The notes: a model not told the origin generated them from the sequence alone. Shown: positions 7,834 through 15,858, numbered from the stretch's first letter. The stretch is 51,740 nt of DNA from UBA5314 sp964635975 (GCA_964635975.1 CAZWPO010000020.1:1-51740); one strand, 5' to 3'. Numbers and translations are program-made.

Positions 7834-8053
7834 ATGCAAGCAGCGCAGTACCCAATCTCCGACAAAATAATAAGCATTTCACAAATATTGGGGGAGATGG
7901 CAACTCCTGAGCAGCCACTGCCGGTTAAGTATATGAGTTAAACATAAGATTATAAGATTGGGAAGGATACCAGGTACAGGATGTGGTAAACTATACCTGA
8001 TGTATCGGTAAAAGCCCGTTTGGGGGGGCCAATATCGGGCAGCAGGACTATAA
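7834..8053 (+). promoter_or_regulatory. structured leader upstream of metG
   Basis: The abrB-metG intergenic region holds a TATAAT (7828-7833) with no good -35, then about 220 bases of potential RNA structure. Visible pairings include CCCAAT...ATTGGG, ATCTCC...GGAGAT competing with GGAG...CTCC, CAGGTA...TACCTG, and a final GCCCG...CGGGC stem about 25 nt before the metG start codon. Mutually exclusive stems suggest a switch. No T-box sequence (GGGTGG-ACCGCG) or SAM-box is recognised, although metG genes are often T-box controlled. Confidence 0.35.
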
Positions 8054-8071
8054 ATGACAGGAGGTACCGAG

Positions 8072-10006
8072 TTGACTAGGGAAAAATTCTACATTACGAC
8101 TCCGATTTATTACCCAAGTGATAATTTACATATAGGCCATGCCTATACTACGGTAGCTGCAGACTGCATGGCACGATTCAAGCGAATGCAGGGATTTGAT
8201 GTTTTCTACCTGACAGGAACGGATGAACATGGTCAGAAAATTGAAAGAGTAGCCAGGGAAAACGGGCAAACCCCTCTAGATTATATAGATGGAATTGTTA
8301 AAAATATCAGAACTTTATGGCAGACTATGCTGATTACCAACAACGATTTTATCCGCACCACCGAAAAGCGGCACGAAGATGTGGTGCAAAAAATATTTCA
8401 GAAGGTTTATGACCAGGGAGACATCTATCTATCGGAATATGAGGGCTGGTATTGTACGCCTTGTGAAACCTTTTTTACGGAAAGACAATTGACGGATGGC
8501 AAATGCCCTGATTGCGGGCGCGATGTTGAGCTGCTGAAAGAGGAAAGCTATTTTTTTAATATGGCTAAATACGCGCCAAAGCTTTTGGAGCACATTGAAA
8601 AACACCCCGAGTTTATTCTACCCGAGTCGAGGAGAAATGAAATAGTTAACTTCATTAAAAGCGGGCTTGAAGATCTGTGTGTTTCACGAACTACTTTTAA
8701 ATGGGGAATACCAGTGCCATTCAACAACCGGCACGTGGTATATGTCTGGTTTGATGCCCTGATAAACTACTTGAGCGCCATCGGCTATAGCAGTGATGAA
8801 GAACTATTTAAGTTTTGGCCTGCTGACGTACACTTGATGGCCAAAGACATCGTGCGTTTTCACGCCATAATCTGGCCTATCATGTTAATGGCTTTGGAAA
8901 TTCCGCTGCCCAAGACCGTGTTTGCCCACGGGTGGATCATGCTGGAAGGGGGCAAAATGTCGAAATCAAAGGGCAATGTGGTTGATCCCCGCATCCTGGT
9001 GCAGAAATATGGCGTAGATGCGGTTCGTTATTACCTGGTAAAGGAATTGAGCTACGGGCAGGACGGATATTATTCGGAAGAGCTGATGGCAACTCGGATC
9101 AATTCTGATCTGGCTAATGATTTAGGTAATTTAGTCAGTCGTACGGTTGCCATGGTAGAAAGATATTTTCAGGGGCATATCCCGACTGCCGATACCACTG
9201 AAGAAGTGGACCGGGAATTGATTCAGGCAGCCCAGGAAGCTTATCTTGAGGCTACTGCGCGTCTTGATAAATTGGATTTTTCAAATTATGTAGCCGCCTG
9301 TCAAAAGCTCATAGCCCGGGCTAACAAATATATTGATGAAACAGAACCCTGGTTGTTGGCTAGGGATGAAAGCAAAAAGAATCGTCTGGCATCGGTTATG
9401 TTTAATCTGGCTGAAGTAATCAGAATAAGCGTAATTCTGTTGTCACCCACAATGCCTAACCTGGCAGAGAGAGTTAACCGGCAAATGCCCCTGATAAAAT
9501 CGGCCGGGCAACTAGTCTGGGCTGATGCAGGGACATGGGGGATGACGCCCACGGGAGTGAAGGTCGAAAAAGGGGAAGCGTTGTTTCCTCGTATTGATTT
9601 AAAGAGTTTTGAGGAGCCTGAAGAAAAATTACTTGAAAAGGCGGTTAAAGAATCGCAACCTGAGGCGGCTACAGAAGATGAAGGCTTTATCAGCATCGAG
9701 GATTTCGCCCGGCTTGACCTGAGGGTGGCCGAGGTGCTTACCTGTGAGAAAATGCCTAAAGCAGACAAACTGCTGATTCTCACACTAAAAGTCGGGGATG
9801 AGGAGAGAACCGTGGTTTCCGGTATTGCCAAGCACTATAAACCCGAAGAGCTTATAGGTAAAAAAGTGGTCCTTCTAGCTAACCTGAAGCCCACGAAATT
9901 GCGGGGAACATTATCCCAGGGGATGATCCTGGCTGCATCAGACGAAAAATCTTTAGAAGTCCTGACTATAGAAAAGGATGTAAAAACGGGCAGCCGCATA
10001 AGCTAA
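8072..10006 (+). CDS. metG: methionine--tRNA ligase
   Basis: Charges tRNA-Met for translation. The 644-residue protein has the class I motifs H-I-G-H (20-23) and K-M-S-K-S (from K295), a zinc knuckle with C128/C131 and C145/C148, the anticodon-binding helical domain, and a C-terminal tRNA-binding (OB-fold, EMAP-II-like) domain from about residue 540. TTG 8072 is chosen because AGGAGGT lies six bases upstream; ATG 8054 would add six residues and has only GCAGGA. It diverges from abrB and has a long, possibly regulatory leader. It is followed by tatD as in B. subtilis (metS-yabD). Confidence 0.95.
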   Translation: MTREKFYITTPIYYPSDNLHIGHAYTTVAADCMARFKRMQGFDVFYLTGTDEHGQKIERVARENGQTPLDYIDGIVKNIRTLWQTMLITNNDFIRTTEKRHEDVVQKIFQKVYDQGDIYLSEYEGWYCTPCETFFTERQLTDGKCPDCGRDVELLKEESYFFNMAKYAPKLLEHIEKHPEFILPESRRNEIVNFIKSGLEDLCVSRTTFKWGIPVPFNNRHVVYVWFDALINYLSAIGYSSDEELFKFWPADVHLMAKDIVRFHAIIWPIMLMALEIPLPKTVFAHGWIMLEGGKMSKSKGNVVDPRILVQKYGVDAVRYYLVKELSYGQDGYYSEELMATRINSDLANDLGNLVSRTVAMVERYFQGHIPTADTTEEVDRELIQAAQEAYLEATARLDKLDFSNYVAACQKLIARANKYIDETEPWLLARDESKKNRLASVMFNLAEVIRISVILLSPTMPNLAERVNRQMPLIKSAGQLVWADAGTWGMTPTGVKVEKGEALFPRIDLKSFEEPEEKLLEKAVKESQPEAATEDEGFISIEDFARLDLRVAEVLTCEKMPKADKLLILTLKVGDEERTVVSGIAKHYKPEELIGKKVVLLANLKPTKLRGTLSQGMILAASDEKSLEVLTIEKDVKTGSRIS

Positions 10007-10209
10007 CATGCCATGTCAAGCGGTGAACAAGCTGAGTTTTTTCGCTTGTTTAGTGTTGCCAGCTAGCTATAGGTTCTGTGAGTGCGGAGACGGTGTCTGT
10101 GATGCGCACTTCGTTCAGTCAATGTACTCTGCATATCGTAATTCGGCTTACTAATAGGAAAACTAGGTTCAAAAACGCCCAATTTTCGCAGCTGTGGAGG
10201 ATTAAAACC

Positions 10210-10977
10210 ATGTTGATAGATTCCCATGCTCATATTCAAGATAAACAGTTTAAAGGAGAAGTTGACAATATTCTAGACAATGCAAAAAGTGCCGGGGTTG
10301 ATACCATCATTTGCGTAGCTTACGACTATGAATCTTCCCGCAGCGCAGTAGAATTGGCACGTAGGTACTCACAGGTTTATGCGGTTATTGGGATCCATCC
10401 TCATGATGCAAAGACATTAAATAATGAATGTATAGCAGATTTGTTTGAACTGGCCAGAGAGCCCAAAGTAGTAGCTATAGGTGAAACCGGACTCGATTTT
10501 TACCGCGATCTATCTCCCCGGGAGCAACAGCGACGAGCCTTTCGTGAACAGATTCATATGGCAAAAGAACTTGGGAAGCCAATCGTTATTCACGACCGCG
10601 AGGCTCACCAGGAGGTTACAGATATCATTAAGGAAGAAAAAGCTGGTGTTAATGGCGGAATACTGCATTGTTATTCAGGACATCTGCCCATGGCGATGGA
10701 TTTAATGAAGGCGGGATTTTATATATCATTTGCAGGTCCCTTGACTTATAAGAGTGCCAAAAAAGCTCATGAAGTAGCCAGCAAAATAAGTCTGGATAGG
10801 ATTCTCATCGAAACGGATTGCCCGTATCTTACCCCGGAGCCCCTGCGGGGAAAACGCAATGAACCGGCCAATGTAGCTCATGTTGCAAAAAAACTAGCAG
10901 AAATTAGGAACCGAAGCTTTGAGGAAATAGCCTATTTAACCAGCAGGAACGCCCGCCGAGTTTTTCGCCTCGGGTAG
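10210..10977 (+). CDS. tatD: TatD family metal-dependent hydrolase
   Basis: TIM-barrel metal-dependent nuclease of the TatD/YcfH family (B. subtilis YabD). The 255-residue protein begins with the metal-binding D-S-H-A-H motif and contains G-E-T-G-L-D-F, H-D-R-E-A-H, H-C-Y-S-G and E-T-D-C-P-Y-L-T-P-E, supplying the metal ligands. ATG 10210 is the start because GGAGG sits nine bases upstream and the conserved sequence begins there; an open frame reaching back to 10078 has no family similarity. About 200 bases separate it from metG. Confidence 0.92.
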   Translation: MLIDSHAHIQDKQFKGEVDNILDNAKSAGVDTIICVAYDYESSRSAVELARRYSQVYAVIGIHPHDAKTLNNECIADLFELAREPKVVAIGETGLDFYRDLSPREQQRRAFREQIHMAKELGKPIVIHDREAHQEVTDIIKEEKAGVNGGILHCYSGHLPMAMDLMKAGFYISFAGPLTYKSAKKAHEVASKISLDRILIETDCPYLTPEPLRGKRNEPANVAHVAKKLAEIRNRSFEEIAYLTSRNARRVFRLG

Positions 10978-11138
10978 CGGCGGGAAATATTTCTTTTCGT
11001 CAATCTTTTCATTAAAGCCCATTCTCTCTTCGCCAAATATTTCCAGAAGAATAGAATATAATTAGCCTAACAGGACAAAAATAATCAAGCAGAGGCGCGC
11101 CCACAACAACCCAGGAATCCCATAAAATGGTATTTCCA

Positions 11139-11167
11139 TTGACGTTTATGGTTCTTTTGTCTAGAAT
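11139..11167 (+). promoter_or_regulatory. sigma-A promoter of yabE
   Basis: TTGACG (11139-11144) and TAGAAT (11162-11167) are spaced by exactly 17 bp, five of six matches each. Transcription would start near 11174, at the edge of the inverted repeat that follows. Confidence 0.7.
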
Positions 11168-11170
11168 ATT

Positions 11171-11212
11171 TTTAGGATTATTAACTATTTTGGCGTAGTT
11201 TCTAATCCTAAA
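11171..11212 (+). promoter_or_regulatory. leader hairpin or operator of yabE
   Basis: A perfect 10-bp inverted repeat, TTTAGGATTA (11171-11180) and TAATCCTAAA (11203-11212), with a 22-base loop, fills the space between the predicted start of transcription and the AAAGGAGGAG ribosome site of yabE. It could be a stabilising 5' stem, a translational control hairpin or a protein-binding palindrome. Confidence 0.45.
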
Positions 11213-11228
11213 GTAAAGGAGGAGAAAA

Positions 11229-12197
11229 ATGGGTATTGTTTGGTCCAAGCAACGAACTTACCTGTCAGCAGGAATAGCGCTGGGTATACTGCTGCTCGTG
11301 AGTATGTTCTTTGCCCTGCAAAAACCTGTAGTCCTTGAGGTTGACGGACAAGTTATCACGAGGCATGTGTTTTTTGCCAGCTCAGTAGGTGAGGTTCTAA
11401 ATAAAGAGAATGTTATCCTGGGGGAAAAGGACAGGGTGGAGCCAACTCTGGAGGCTCCGGTAAGCAGGAATATGAAAATAAGTGTGATAAGATGCTTCCC
11501 AATAAAAGTCACTGCCGACGGTCAGACCAAAGAAGTTTTGACCACTCCCGTTTCCGTCAAAGAAGCTATCGCGGCAGCGGGATTTACACTGGGGGAAAAA
11601 GACCTGGTGAAAACACTTCCATCTGAAACATTGATTCCCAATCAAGAAATCGAGATTGTTCGAGTCAGCGAGAAGAGCATCGAGGAGGAACAACCGGTTC
11701 CTTATCGAGAAGACCAGACATTTGACGCAACCCTTGAACGAGGTCTTACTAAAACCCTGAGGTCAGGGCAGAACGGTGTCTCATTAAACACGGTGAAAAT
11801 AACTTATCACAACAATATGGAAGTGAAGCGGGAGGTAATAGCAAGCAAAGCCATTGAAGAGCCGGTCAACAAGCTTGTGGCTATGGGTACTATTACTTCA
11901 GTATCCCGCGGCGGCCTGAGATTGGACTTTAAAGAAGCAAGGTACATGAGTGCAACAGCTTATACTTACACAGGCAATAATAACGCCAGTGGAGAGCAGC
12001 CAGAAGTAGGGACTGTTGCCGTAGATCCAAATGTGATACCCATGGGAACCAGGCTCTACATAGAAGGGTATGGTTATGCTGTAGCAGCCGATACTGGGGG
12101 TGCGATCAAAGGAGACAGGATCGACCTTTTTATGGAAGATCACGGCCAATGTGTGGATTGGGGCAGAAGAACCGTAAAAGTATATGTATTAAATTAA
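11229..12197 (+). CDS. yabE: YabE-like cell-wall protein: DUF348 x2, G5, 3D domains
   Basis: Predicted exported, membrane-anchored peptidoglycan-active protein related to resuscitation factors. The 322 residues hold an N-terminal membrane segment (about 10-30), two DUF348 repeats (about 33-75 and 90-130, each with the 'V.VDG' start), a G5 domain (about 142-222), and a C-terminal 3D domain (about 240-320). The three aspartates of the 3D domain are visible in V-D-P-N-V-I-P, A-D-T-G-G and I-D-L-F-M, consistent with an active lytic transglycosylase. An AAAGGAGG site precedes the ATG. B. subtilis has rnmV next; here the mobile-element copy and a lipoprotein gene follow. Confidence 0.92.
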   Translation: MGIVWSKQRTYLSAGIALGILLLVSMFFALQKPVVLEVDGQVITRHVFFASSVGEVLNKENVILGEKDRVEPTLEAPVSRNMKISVIRCFPIKVTADGQTKEVLTTPVSVKEAIAAAGFTLGEKDLVKTLPSETLIPNQEIEIVRVSEKSIEEEQPVPYREDQTFDATLERGLTKTLRSGQNGVSLNTVKITYHNNMEVKREVIASKAIEEPVNKLVAMGTITSVSRGGLRLDFKEARYMSATAYTYTGNNNASGEQPEVGTVAVDPNVIPMGTRLYIEGYGYAVAADTGGAIKGDRIDLFMEDHGQCVDWGRRTVKVYVLN

Positions 12198-12217
12198 TAA
12201 CCCAGCAAGAAAATCGA

Positions 12218-12240
12218 GGGCTTCCTCTTTTGAGGGAGCC
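12218..12240. terminator. terminator hairpin, left copy (target duplication 1)
   Basis: This 23-base hairpin (GGGCTTCCTC, loop TTTT, then GAGGGAGCC) is identical to 12394-12416. It is separated from its partner by the element core, so it lacks its own T-run. Confidence 0.8.
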
Positions 12241-12393
12241 TCAGGGTGTCAAAGAAGTAGACACCCTGGCAGAGCGAGCAAAAAAGTCGAAGATCAAGGA
12301 ACTAGCAAAGCCCGTGATTGAGGCGTATATGGAATACGTTGATTGAGCGGGCTTTGTGCAGTGACACAGATATTTGGCTTTTTTGACGGTCTG
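12241..12393 (-). mobile_element. MITE-like terminator-associated element, copy 1
   Basis: A 153-bp core, roughly 80% identical by eye to the cores at 22748-22899 and 30609-30760 when read on the minus strand. Its ends are imperfect inverted repeats of the form CAGNNNGTCAAAAAAG. Inside, CAAAGCCCG / CGGGCTTTG (12306-12314 and 12348-12356 on plus) pair around a smaller CGTAT / ATACG hairpin. Perfect 23-bp direct repeats, each a terminator hairpin, flank it. It lies between yabE and the lipoprotein gene. It encodes no transposase, so it would be non-autonomous. Confidence 0.78.
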
Positions 12394-12416
12394 GGGCTTC
12401 CTCTTTTGAGGGAGCC
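12394..12416 (+). terminator. terminator hairpin, right copy (target duplication 1)
   Basis: The same 23-base hairpin as 12218-12240, here followed by CTTTATTA, forming a working-looking intrinsic terminator. Before the insertion it would have ended the yabE transcript. Confidence 0.8.
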
Positions 12417-12494
12417 CTTTATTAATGGATATATTTCCCTTGTTTTAAATTGGTGCAAGTACCAAAAACTAAACCAGGATAAGGGGGTTGCTGA

Positions 12495-13022
12495 ATGAAA
12501 CCAAAGGCCAAGGCGGTAATTATTAGTTTCCTACTACTGGCGCTAGTGATTGGTGCTTGTAATAACGCAGCTAAAAAGCCGGGGAATCCAGAGCAAAATG
12601 TTCCACAGACGGAAAATTTGGATATAAGCGCCAGCGAACGCAGGGTCATGGCCAATCAGCTTTCAAAAGCAGCTGAGGGCGTCGCAGGGGTCCAAAGGGC
12701 TTCCGTAGTTATTGCCAATATGGAAAATAGCGATTTAAGCAAAGGAAACAATTTGGCAGCGATGGTTGGACTAACAGTAAGTTCCAGCATAAGCGCAGAC
12801 CAGGCAAAGATCGATGCAACTAAAAATATGGTGGTGGATCGTATTAAAAAAGCAAACAACCGCGTCTCCCAGGTTCTGGTCACAACTGATCCCACTATGA
12901 TCAAAAGAATCAATGATATAGCTGCAGGCATAATAGAAGGAAAGCCGCTACAGACCTTTGAGAAGGATATCCATACTCTTAACGATGACCTAAAAAAACA
13001 AAAATTTAGCAATAATAGTTAA
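12495..13022 (+). CDS. YhcN/YlaJ family spore lipoprotein
   Basis: Predicted lipoprotein of the sporulation YhcN/YlaJ family, which in Bacillus is found in spore membranes and affects germination. A signal peptide (1-21) ends in the lipobox V-I-G-A-C with C22 as the lipidation site. The mature 150 residues contain the family pattern of 'GVQRASVVIANM' and 'KANNRVSQVLVTTDP', similar to secretion-ring-type modules. AAGGGGG precedes the ATG. It occupies the slot of rnmV in B. subtilis, which is not present, and is separated from yabE by the mobile element. Confidence 0.8.
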   Translation: MKPKAKAVIISFLLLALVIGACNNAAKKPGNPEQNVPQTENLDISASERRVMANQLSKAAEGVAGVQRASVVIANMENSDLSKGNNLAAMVGLTVSSSISADQAKIDATKNMVVDRIKKANNRVSQVLVTTDPTMIKRINDIAAGIIEGKPLQTFEKDIHTLNDDLKKQKFSNNS

Positions 13023-13120
13023 ACAAGAGAATAAGCAGCTTTGATGCCTTTTCTTGCTGCGACATCTGCAGGGATTCATTTATAGTATAATAGGCGTATA
13101 TGGCTTTGAAAAGGAGACCT

Positions 13121-13981
13121 ATGAATCCGGCAACCTTAAGTGATGTTCGCACAGTAATGAAAAAATATGGATTGTTTGCTCACAAACGATGGGGGCAGAA
13201 TTTTCTTATTGACAAGAATATCCTACGCAAGATTACCGATGCGGCAGATGTTGAGCCTAACCAGTACCTGGTGGAGATTGGTCCGGGACTAGGGGGTCTG
13301 ACCAGAGAACTGGCCAGCAGAAGCAGGGGCGTTCTGGCTATCGAAATTGACCGCCATCTGCAGAAGCCGCTGGAAGAAATGCTGGCGGATTTGCCCCAGG
13401 TGCGACTGCTCTTCAGAGATGTATTAGAAGTAAATCTGGAAGCAGAGCTCAAACAAGTATTTGACCTAACTTCGATTGATTCCTTTGGGGTATGCGCAAA
13501 TATTCCTTATAATATAACTTCGCCAATAATATTTAAGCTGCTTGAAGAGTGTCCGTCACTTAAGAGCGCCATCTTGATGATGCAAAAAGAGGTAGCTGAG
13601 CGAATATTAGCCAGGCCAGGGGGGAAGAACTACGGAGTGCTAACCCTGACCACGACTTACCATGCTCAAGTTGAGTTTATTATGGACGTTTCGCGCAATT
13701 GTTTTTATCCTAAACCGGAGGTGGATTCTAGAGTTATAAGGATAACACCTCACAAAACTAAACCGGTTCAGGTTGACGATGAAAAGGCATTTAAGAGGTT
13801 TATTCGAGCTGCTTTTCAAAAACGCCGTAAGACAATGCTTAACATATGTACAGATTATTTTGCACAGGATAAAAAAACCTGCGAAGAGTTGCTGGTAGGT
13901 CAGAATATTTCTCCCAAGCTCCGACCGGAAACCCTGGGTTTGGCAGAATTTGCCTCACTATATGAGGTTTTTTCTCAGTAA
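13121..13981 (+). CDS. rsmA: 16S rRNA (adenine(1518)-N6/adenine(1519)-N6)-dimethyltransferase
   Basis: KsgA/RsmA dimethylates two adjacent adenines in helix 45 of 16S rRNA during ribosome maturation. The 286-residue protein shows the N-terminal 'KRWGQNFLID', SAM motif I E-I-G-P-G-L-G-G-L-T, and the catalytic N-I-P-Y (127-130). The C-terminal R-R-K-T-M-L-N segment is also typical. ATG 13121 is chosen because AAGGAG lies just upstream; the in-frame ATG at 13100 would put that site inside the coding region. ATAGTATAAT before 13100 is a plausible -10. The ksgA neighbourhood is conserved apart from the lost rnmV. Confidence 0.95.
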   Translation: MNPATLSDVRTVMKKYGLFAHKRWGQNFLIDKNILRKITDAADVEPNQYLVEIGPGLGGLTRELASRSRGVLAIEIDRHLQKPLEEMLADLPQVRLLFRDVLEVNLEAELKQVFDLTSIDSFGVCANIPYNITSPIIFKLLEECPSLKSAILMMQKEVAERILARPGGKNYGVLTLTTTYHAQVEFIMDVSRNCFYPKPEVDSRVIRITPHKTKPVQVDDEKAFKRFIRAAFQKRRKTMLNICTDYFAQDKKTCEELLVGQNISPKLRPETLGLAEFASLYEVFSQ

Positions 13982-13993
13982 AGGAGGCTGCGC

Positions 13994-14470
13994 ATGTTAT
14001 TCAAAAGTCCCAGTAAAGGAACTATGCAGCTTGCAGAAGTGGTCCAATCCATTTTGGACTATATTCGAGAAGATGCTGCCCGACCATATAAGTTGATTGT
14101 GGGTAGCGATTCTCATCCCGGTGAAAAAGCGACCTGTTTTGTGAGTGCGATTATTATTCATCGGCTCGGTAAAGGAGCACGCTATTTTTATAATAAAAGC
14201 TATGAGGCGAAAGTTAAGAGTATGAGGCAGCGTATTTTCTATGAGGCCTCCCTAAGTCTCGATCTAGCTGATCAGCTTACCAGTTTGCTAAAAGAGTATG
14301 GGCAGGAAGATATGCCCCTTGAAATACATCTGGATATTGGCACCCATGGCGAGACAAAAGAGTTGGTGAAAGAGATTACGGGGATGATAGTTGGCAGCGG
14401 CTTTGCGGCTAAAATTAAACCCGATGCGTGTGCGGTTAAGGTTGCAGATAAATACACTAAACACAGATAA
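13994..14470 (+). CDS. YkuK family RNase H-like protein (DUF458)
   Basis: A 158-residue protein resembling YkuK/DUF458, a family with a predicted ribonuclease-H-like fold; biochemical function unknown to me. The conserved start 'LIVGSDSH' contains an acidic residue on the first strand; later 'LEIHLDIGTHG' and 'IKPDACAVKVADKYTK' give further acidic positions, consistent with a metal site. The start has AAGGAGG eight bases upstream and lies 12 bases after rsmA, so they are probably co-transcribed. In B. subtilis the spore protease gene yabG is in this position; this protein is unrelated to it. Confidence 0.75.
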   Translation: MLFKSPSKGTMQLAEVVQSILDYIREDAARPYKLIVGSDSHPGEKATCFVSAIIIHRLGKGARYFYNKSYEAKVKSMRQRIFYEASLSLDLADQLTSLLKEYGQEDMPLEIHLDIGTHGETKELVKEITGMIVGSGFAAKIKPDACAVKVADKYTKHR

Positions 14471-14486
14471 AATATTTGAGCACTTC

Positions 14487-14515
14487 TTGACAGCTAATCG
14501 ATTTTCATTTATACT
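14487..14515 (+). promoter_or_regulatory. veg promoter P1 (sigma-A)
   Basis: Perfect -35 TTGACA (14487-14492), 17-bp spacer, -10 TATACT (14510-14515). It lies 14 bp upstream of a second, similarly strong promoter. Confidence 0.8.
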
Positions 14516-14528
14516 ATTTTACTGTCAC

Positions 14529-14557
14529 TTGACAACTCAGGTGCCATATTGTAAAAT
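14529..14557 (+). promoter_or_regulatory. veg promoter P2 (sigma-A)
   Basis: Perfect -35 TTGACA (14529-14534), 17-bp spacer, -10 TAAAAT (14552-14557), about 32 bases before the veg start. The B. subtilis veg promoter is one of the strongest vegetative promoters known, so conservation of strong signals here fits. Confidence 0.85.
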
Positions 14558-14589
14558 TATATAGATAAAAGAAAAAAGAAGGTGATATT

Positions 14590-14868
14590 TTGAGTTCCCC
14601 CAGGGCCATTTCCGAAATTAAGAGAGATTTAGAGTCTTTTGTGGGTAGCAAGATTAGATTAAAAGCCAATCGGGGCCGGAACCGTATCATTGAAAGGATA
14701 GGAGTTTTAGAATCTACTTATCCGAATATATTTGTCGTCAAGATTGACGAACGAAGGATAGAAAGACGAGTATCCTACAGCTATGCTGATGTGCTTACGG
14801 AAACAGTAGAGCTTTTTGTCTATGATAATCAGGATCTAGAGATTAGAATAGCCTCGGCAAACTCTTAA
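14590..14868 (+). CDS. veg: Veg protein
   Basis: A 92-residue member of the Veg family, a small highly expressed protein that in B. subtilis stimulates biofilm matrix genes, probably by antagonising SinR; in Clostridia its role is unclear. The sequence carries the family core 'KRDLESFVGSKIRLKANRGR' and a YADVLTETVEL segment. It starts with TTG behind GAAGGTG. Two tandem sigma-A promoters lie upstream and a perfect terminator downstream, so it is a monocistronic, strongly expressed unit. In B. subtilis sspF and ispE follow; here an accessory island intervenes. Confidence 0.92.
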   Translation: MSSPRAISEIKRDLESFVGSKIRLKANRGRNRIIERIGVLESTYPNIFVVKIDERRIERRVSYSYADVLTETVELFVYDNQDLEIRIASANS

Positions 14869-14884
14869 AATAGTGAGGACAGGC

Positions 14885-14913
14885 ACTGCATGGAAACATG
14901 CAGTTTTTCTTTT
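14885..14913 (+). terminator. veg terminator
   Basis: Perfect 8-bp stem ACTGCATG / CATGCAGT with GAAA tetraloop, followed directly by TTTTCTTTTT. Confidence 0.92.
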
Positions 14914-14986
14914 TCTGGGCAAGTTTATTCATATGAAAATACAAATTACAATATGCTTTACCAATGATTACAAGGAAGGTGATGAC

Positions 14987-15781
14987 GTGAATAAGCCATG
15001 CCGCTTGTGGTCCCCAATAGTGTTTGCAGAGCTTAAGAATCCCCGCTACCTTAACCGGGAAGTAGTCTACAGTTTGGACGGGGGAGCTTATCGCCTGGAG
15101 GATATAAAAATAAAGATGAGGGATTCCTGGACCCGGGCTCAAGGGAATATGCTGGAAGCCGAATTCAAGCTCGAGGTTTTGACCCTGTTAGAGAATGGCC
15201 CTGGAAATATAAAGTTTTTTTCCCGCAACGAGATTCTTCGGGATAGGATGCCACGAACAGAAATGTCTGGGCCAAGTGACCAGACGGGGCTGGACTTAAT
15301 AACGGATGTGCAAAGCCTACAGTGGGATGCTGATTTGCTTAAGGATACCATTAAGATCAATGTAAATATTGCTTATATGGTTCTGGCAGTGCGCACCCAG
15401 ATTGTGGAGATAATGAATCAAGGAGATCGTACCCATTATACGAAAGAGCCAAGTGATGAAGAAATATTATATCTCATGCAGGCTCAGATACTCAAAGCTG
15501 AATCGGATAAAATAGAATTGAAAAGAAAGATTCAATGTTTCGAAAAGGATATTGCCAGCTTGAAAAACGGTATAAATAAAGCAGAGAACAGGAATTTGAT
15601 TTTAAACCAACAGCTATCACAGGATAAGAAGACAATAAATAGTCTACGAGCATTGTTGGAAGAGAAGGGATCAGAAGGAGGCAAAAACCGGCCCATAAGA
15701 AAAGGCTGGTGGTGGGAAGAGGGAGACGAAGCGGCAAGTGCCGGAGGAATAATAAAGCGATTATTCCAAAACAATACATAG
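14987..15781 (+). CDS. hypothetical protein with C-terminal coiled coil
   Basis: I do not recognise this 264-residue protein. Residues 1-145 look like a soluble beta-rich domain ('PIVFAELKNPRYLNREVVYS' at the start, 'KINVNIAYMVLAVRTQIVEI' at the end), loosely reminiscent of spore-coat SPOCS/DUF3794 strands, which is only an impression. Residues about 165-235 form a lysine/glutamate-rich coiled coil. The tail is basic then tryptophan-rich (RKGWWWEE). GTG 14987 is chosen because AAGGAAGGTG lies upstream; the longer open frame from 14873 would run through the veg terminator. It opens the island and is followed by a CgeB-like gene, suggesting a spore-surface role. Confidence 0.6.
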   Translation: MNKPCRLWSPIVFAELKNPRYLNREVVYSLDGGAYRLEDIKIKMRDSWTRAQGNMLEAEFKLEVLTLLENGPGNIKFFSRNEILRDRMPRTEMSGPSDQTGLDLITDVQSLQWDADLLKDTIKINVNIAYMVLAVRTQIVEIMNQGDRTHYTKEPSDEEILYLMQAQILKAESDKIELKRKIQCFEKDIASLKNGINKAENRNLILNQQLSQDKKTINSLRALLEEKGSEGGKNRPIRKGWWWEEGDEAASAGGIIKRLFQNNT

Positions 15782-15858
15782 TTTCAATACAAATGGTAAC
15801 GTTGCCAGATTAAACCGCATAGGCTATCCAAATGATGTTTCGAAAGGTGGGATGGCTT

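Noticed and set aside
7834..8053. Cobalamin riboswitch in the metG leader, suggested by GCCACTG followed by GGGAAGG
   Set aside because: The upstream core of that riboswitch (CCCGC-ACTGT region and GGTG box) is absent and the spacing does not fit.
7834..8053. Classical T-box controlling metG
   Set aside because: The conserved T-box sequence (GGGTGG-ACCGCG) and a typical following terminator are not visible. A divergent form cannot be excluded without a model search.
10078..10209. 44-residue extension of TatD
   Set aside because: The family begins at the M-L-I-D-S-H-A-H sequence, and a strong ribosome site precedes that ATG.
12149..12346. Open frame running from the yabE end through element copy 1, with a protein-like stretch (V-D-T-L-A-E-R-A-K-K)
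   Set aside because: It overlaps the end of yabE, has no ribosome site, and the equivalent frame in copy 2 has one stop and in copy 3 two stops. The conservation is better explained by the repeat and its folding.
14873..14986. N-terminal extension of the coiled-coil protein that begins at 14987
   Set aside because: It would include the veg terminator stem; a better ribosome site lies before GTG 14987.
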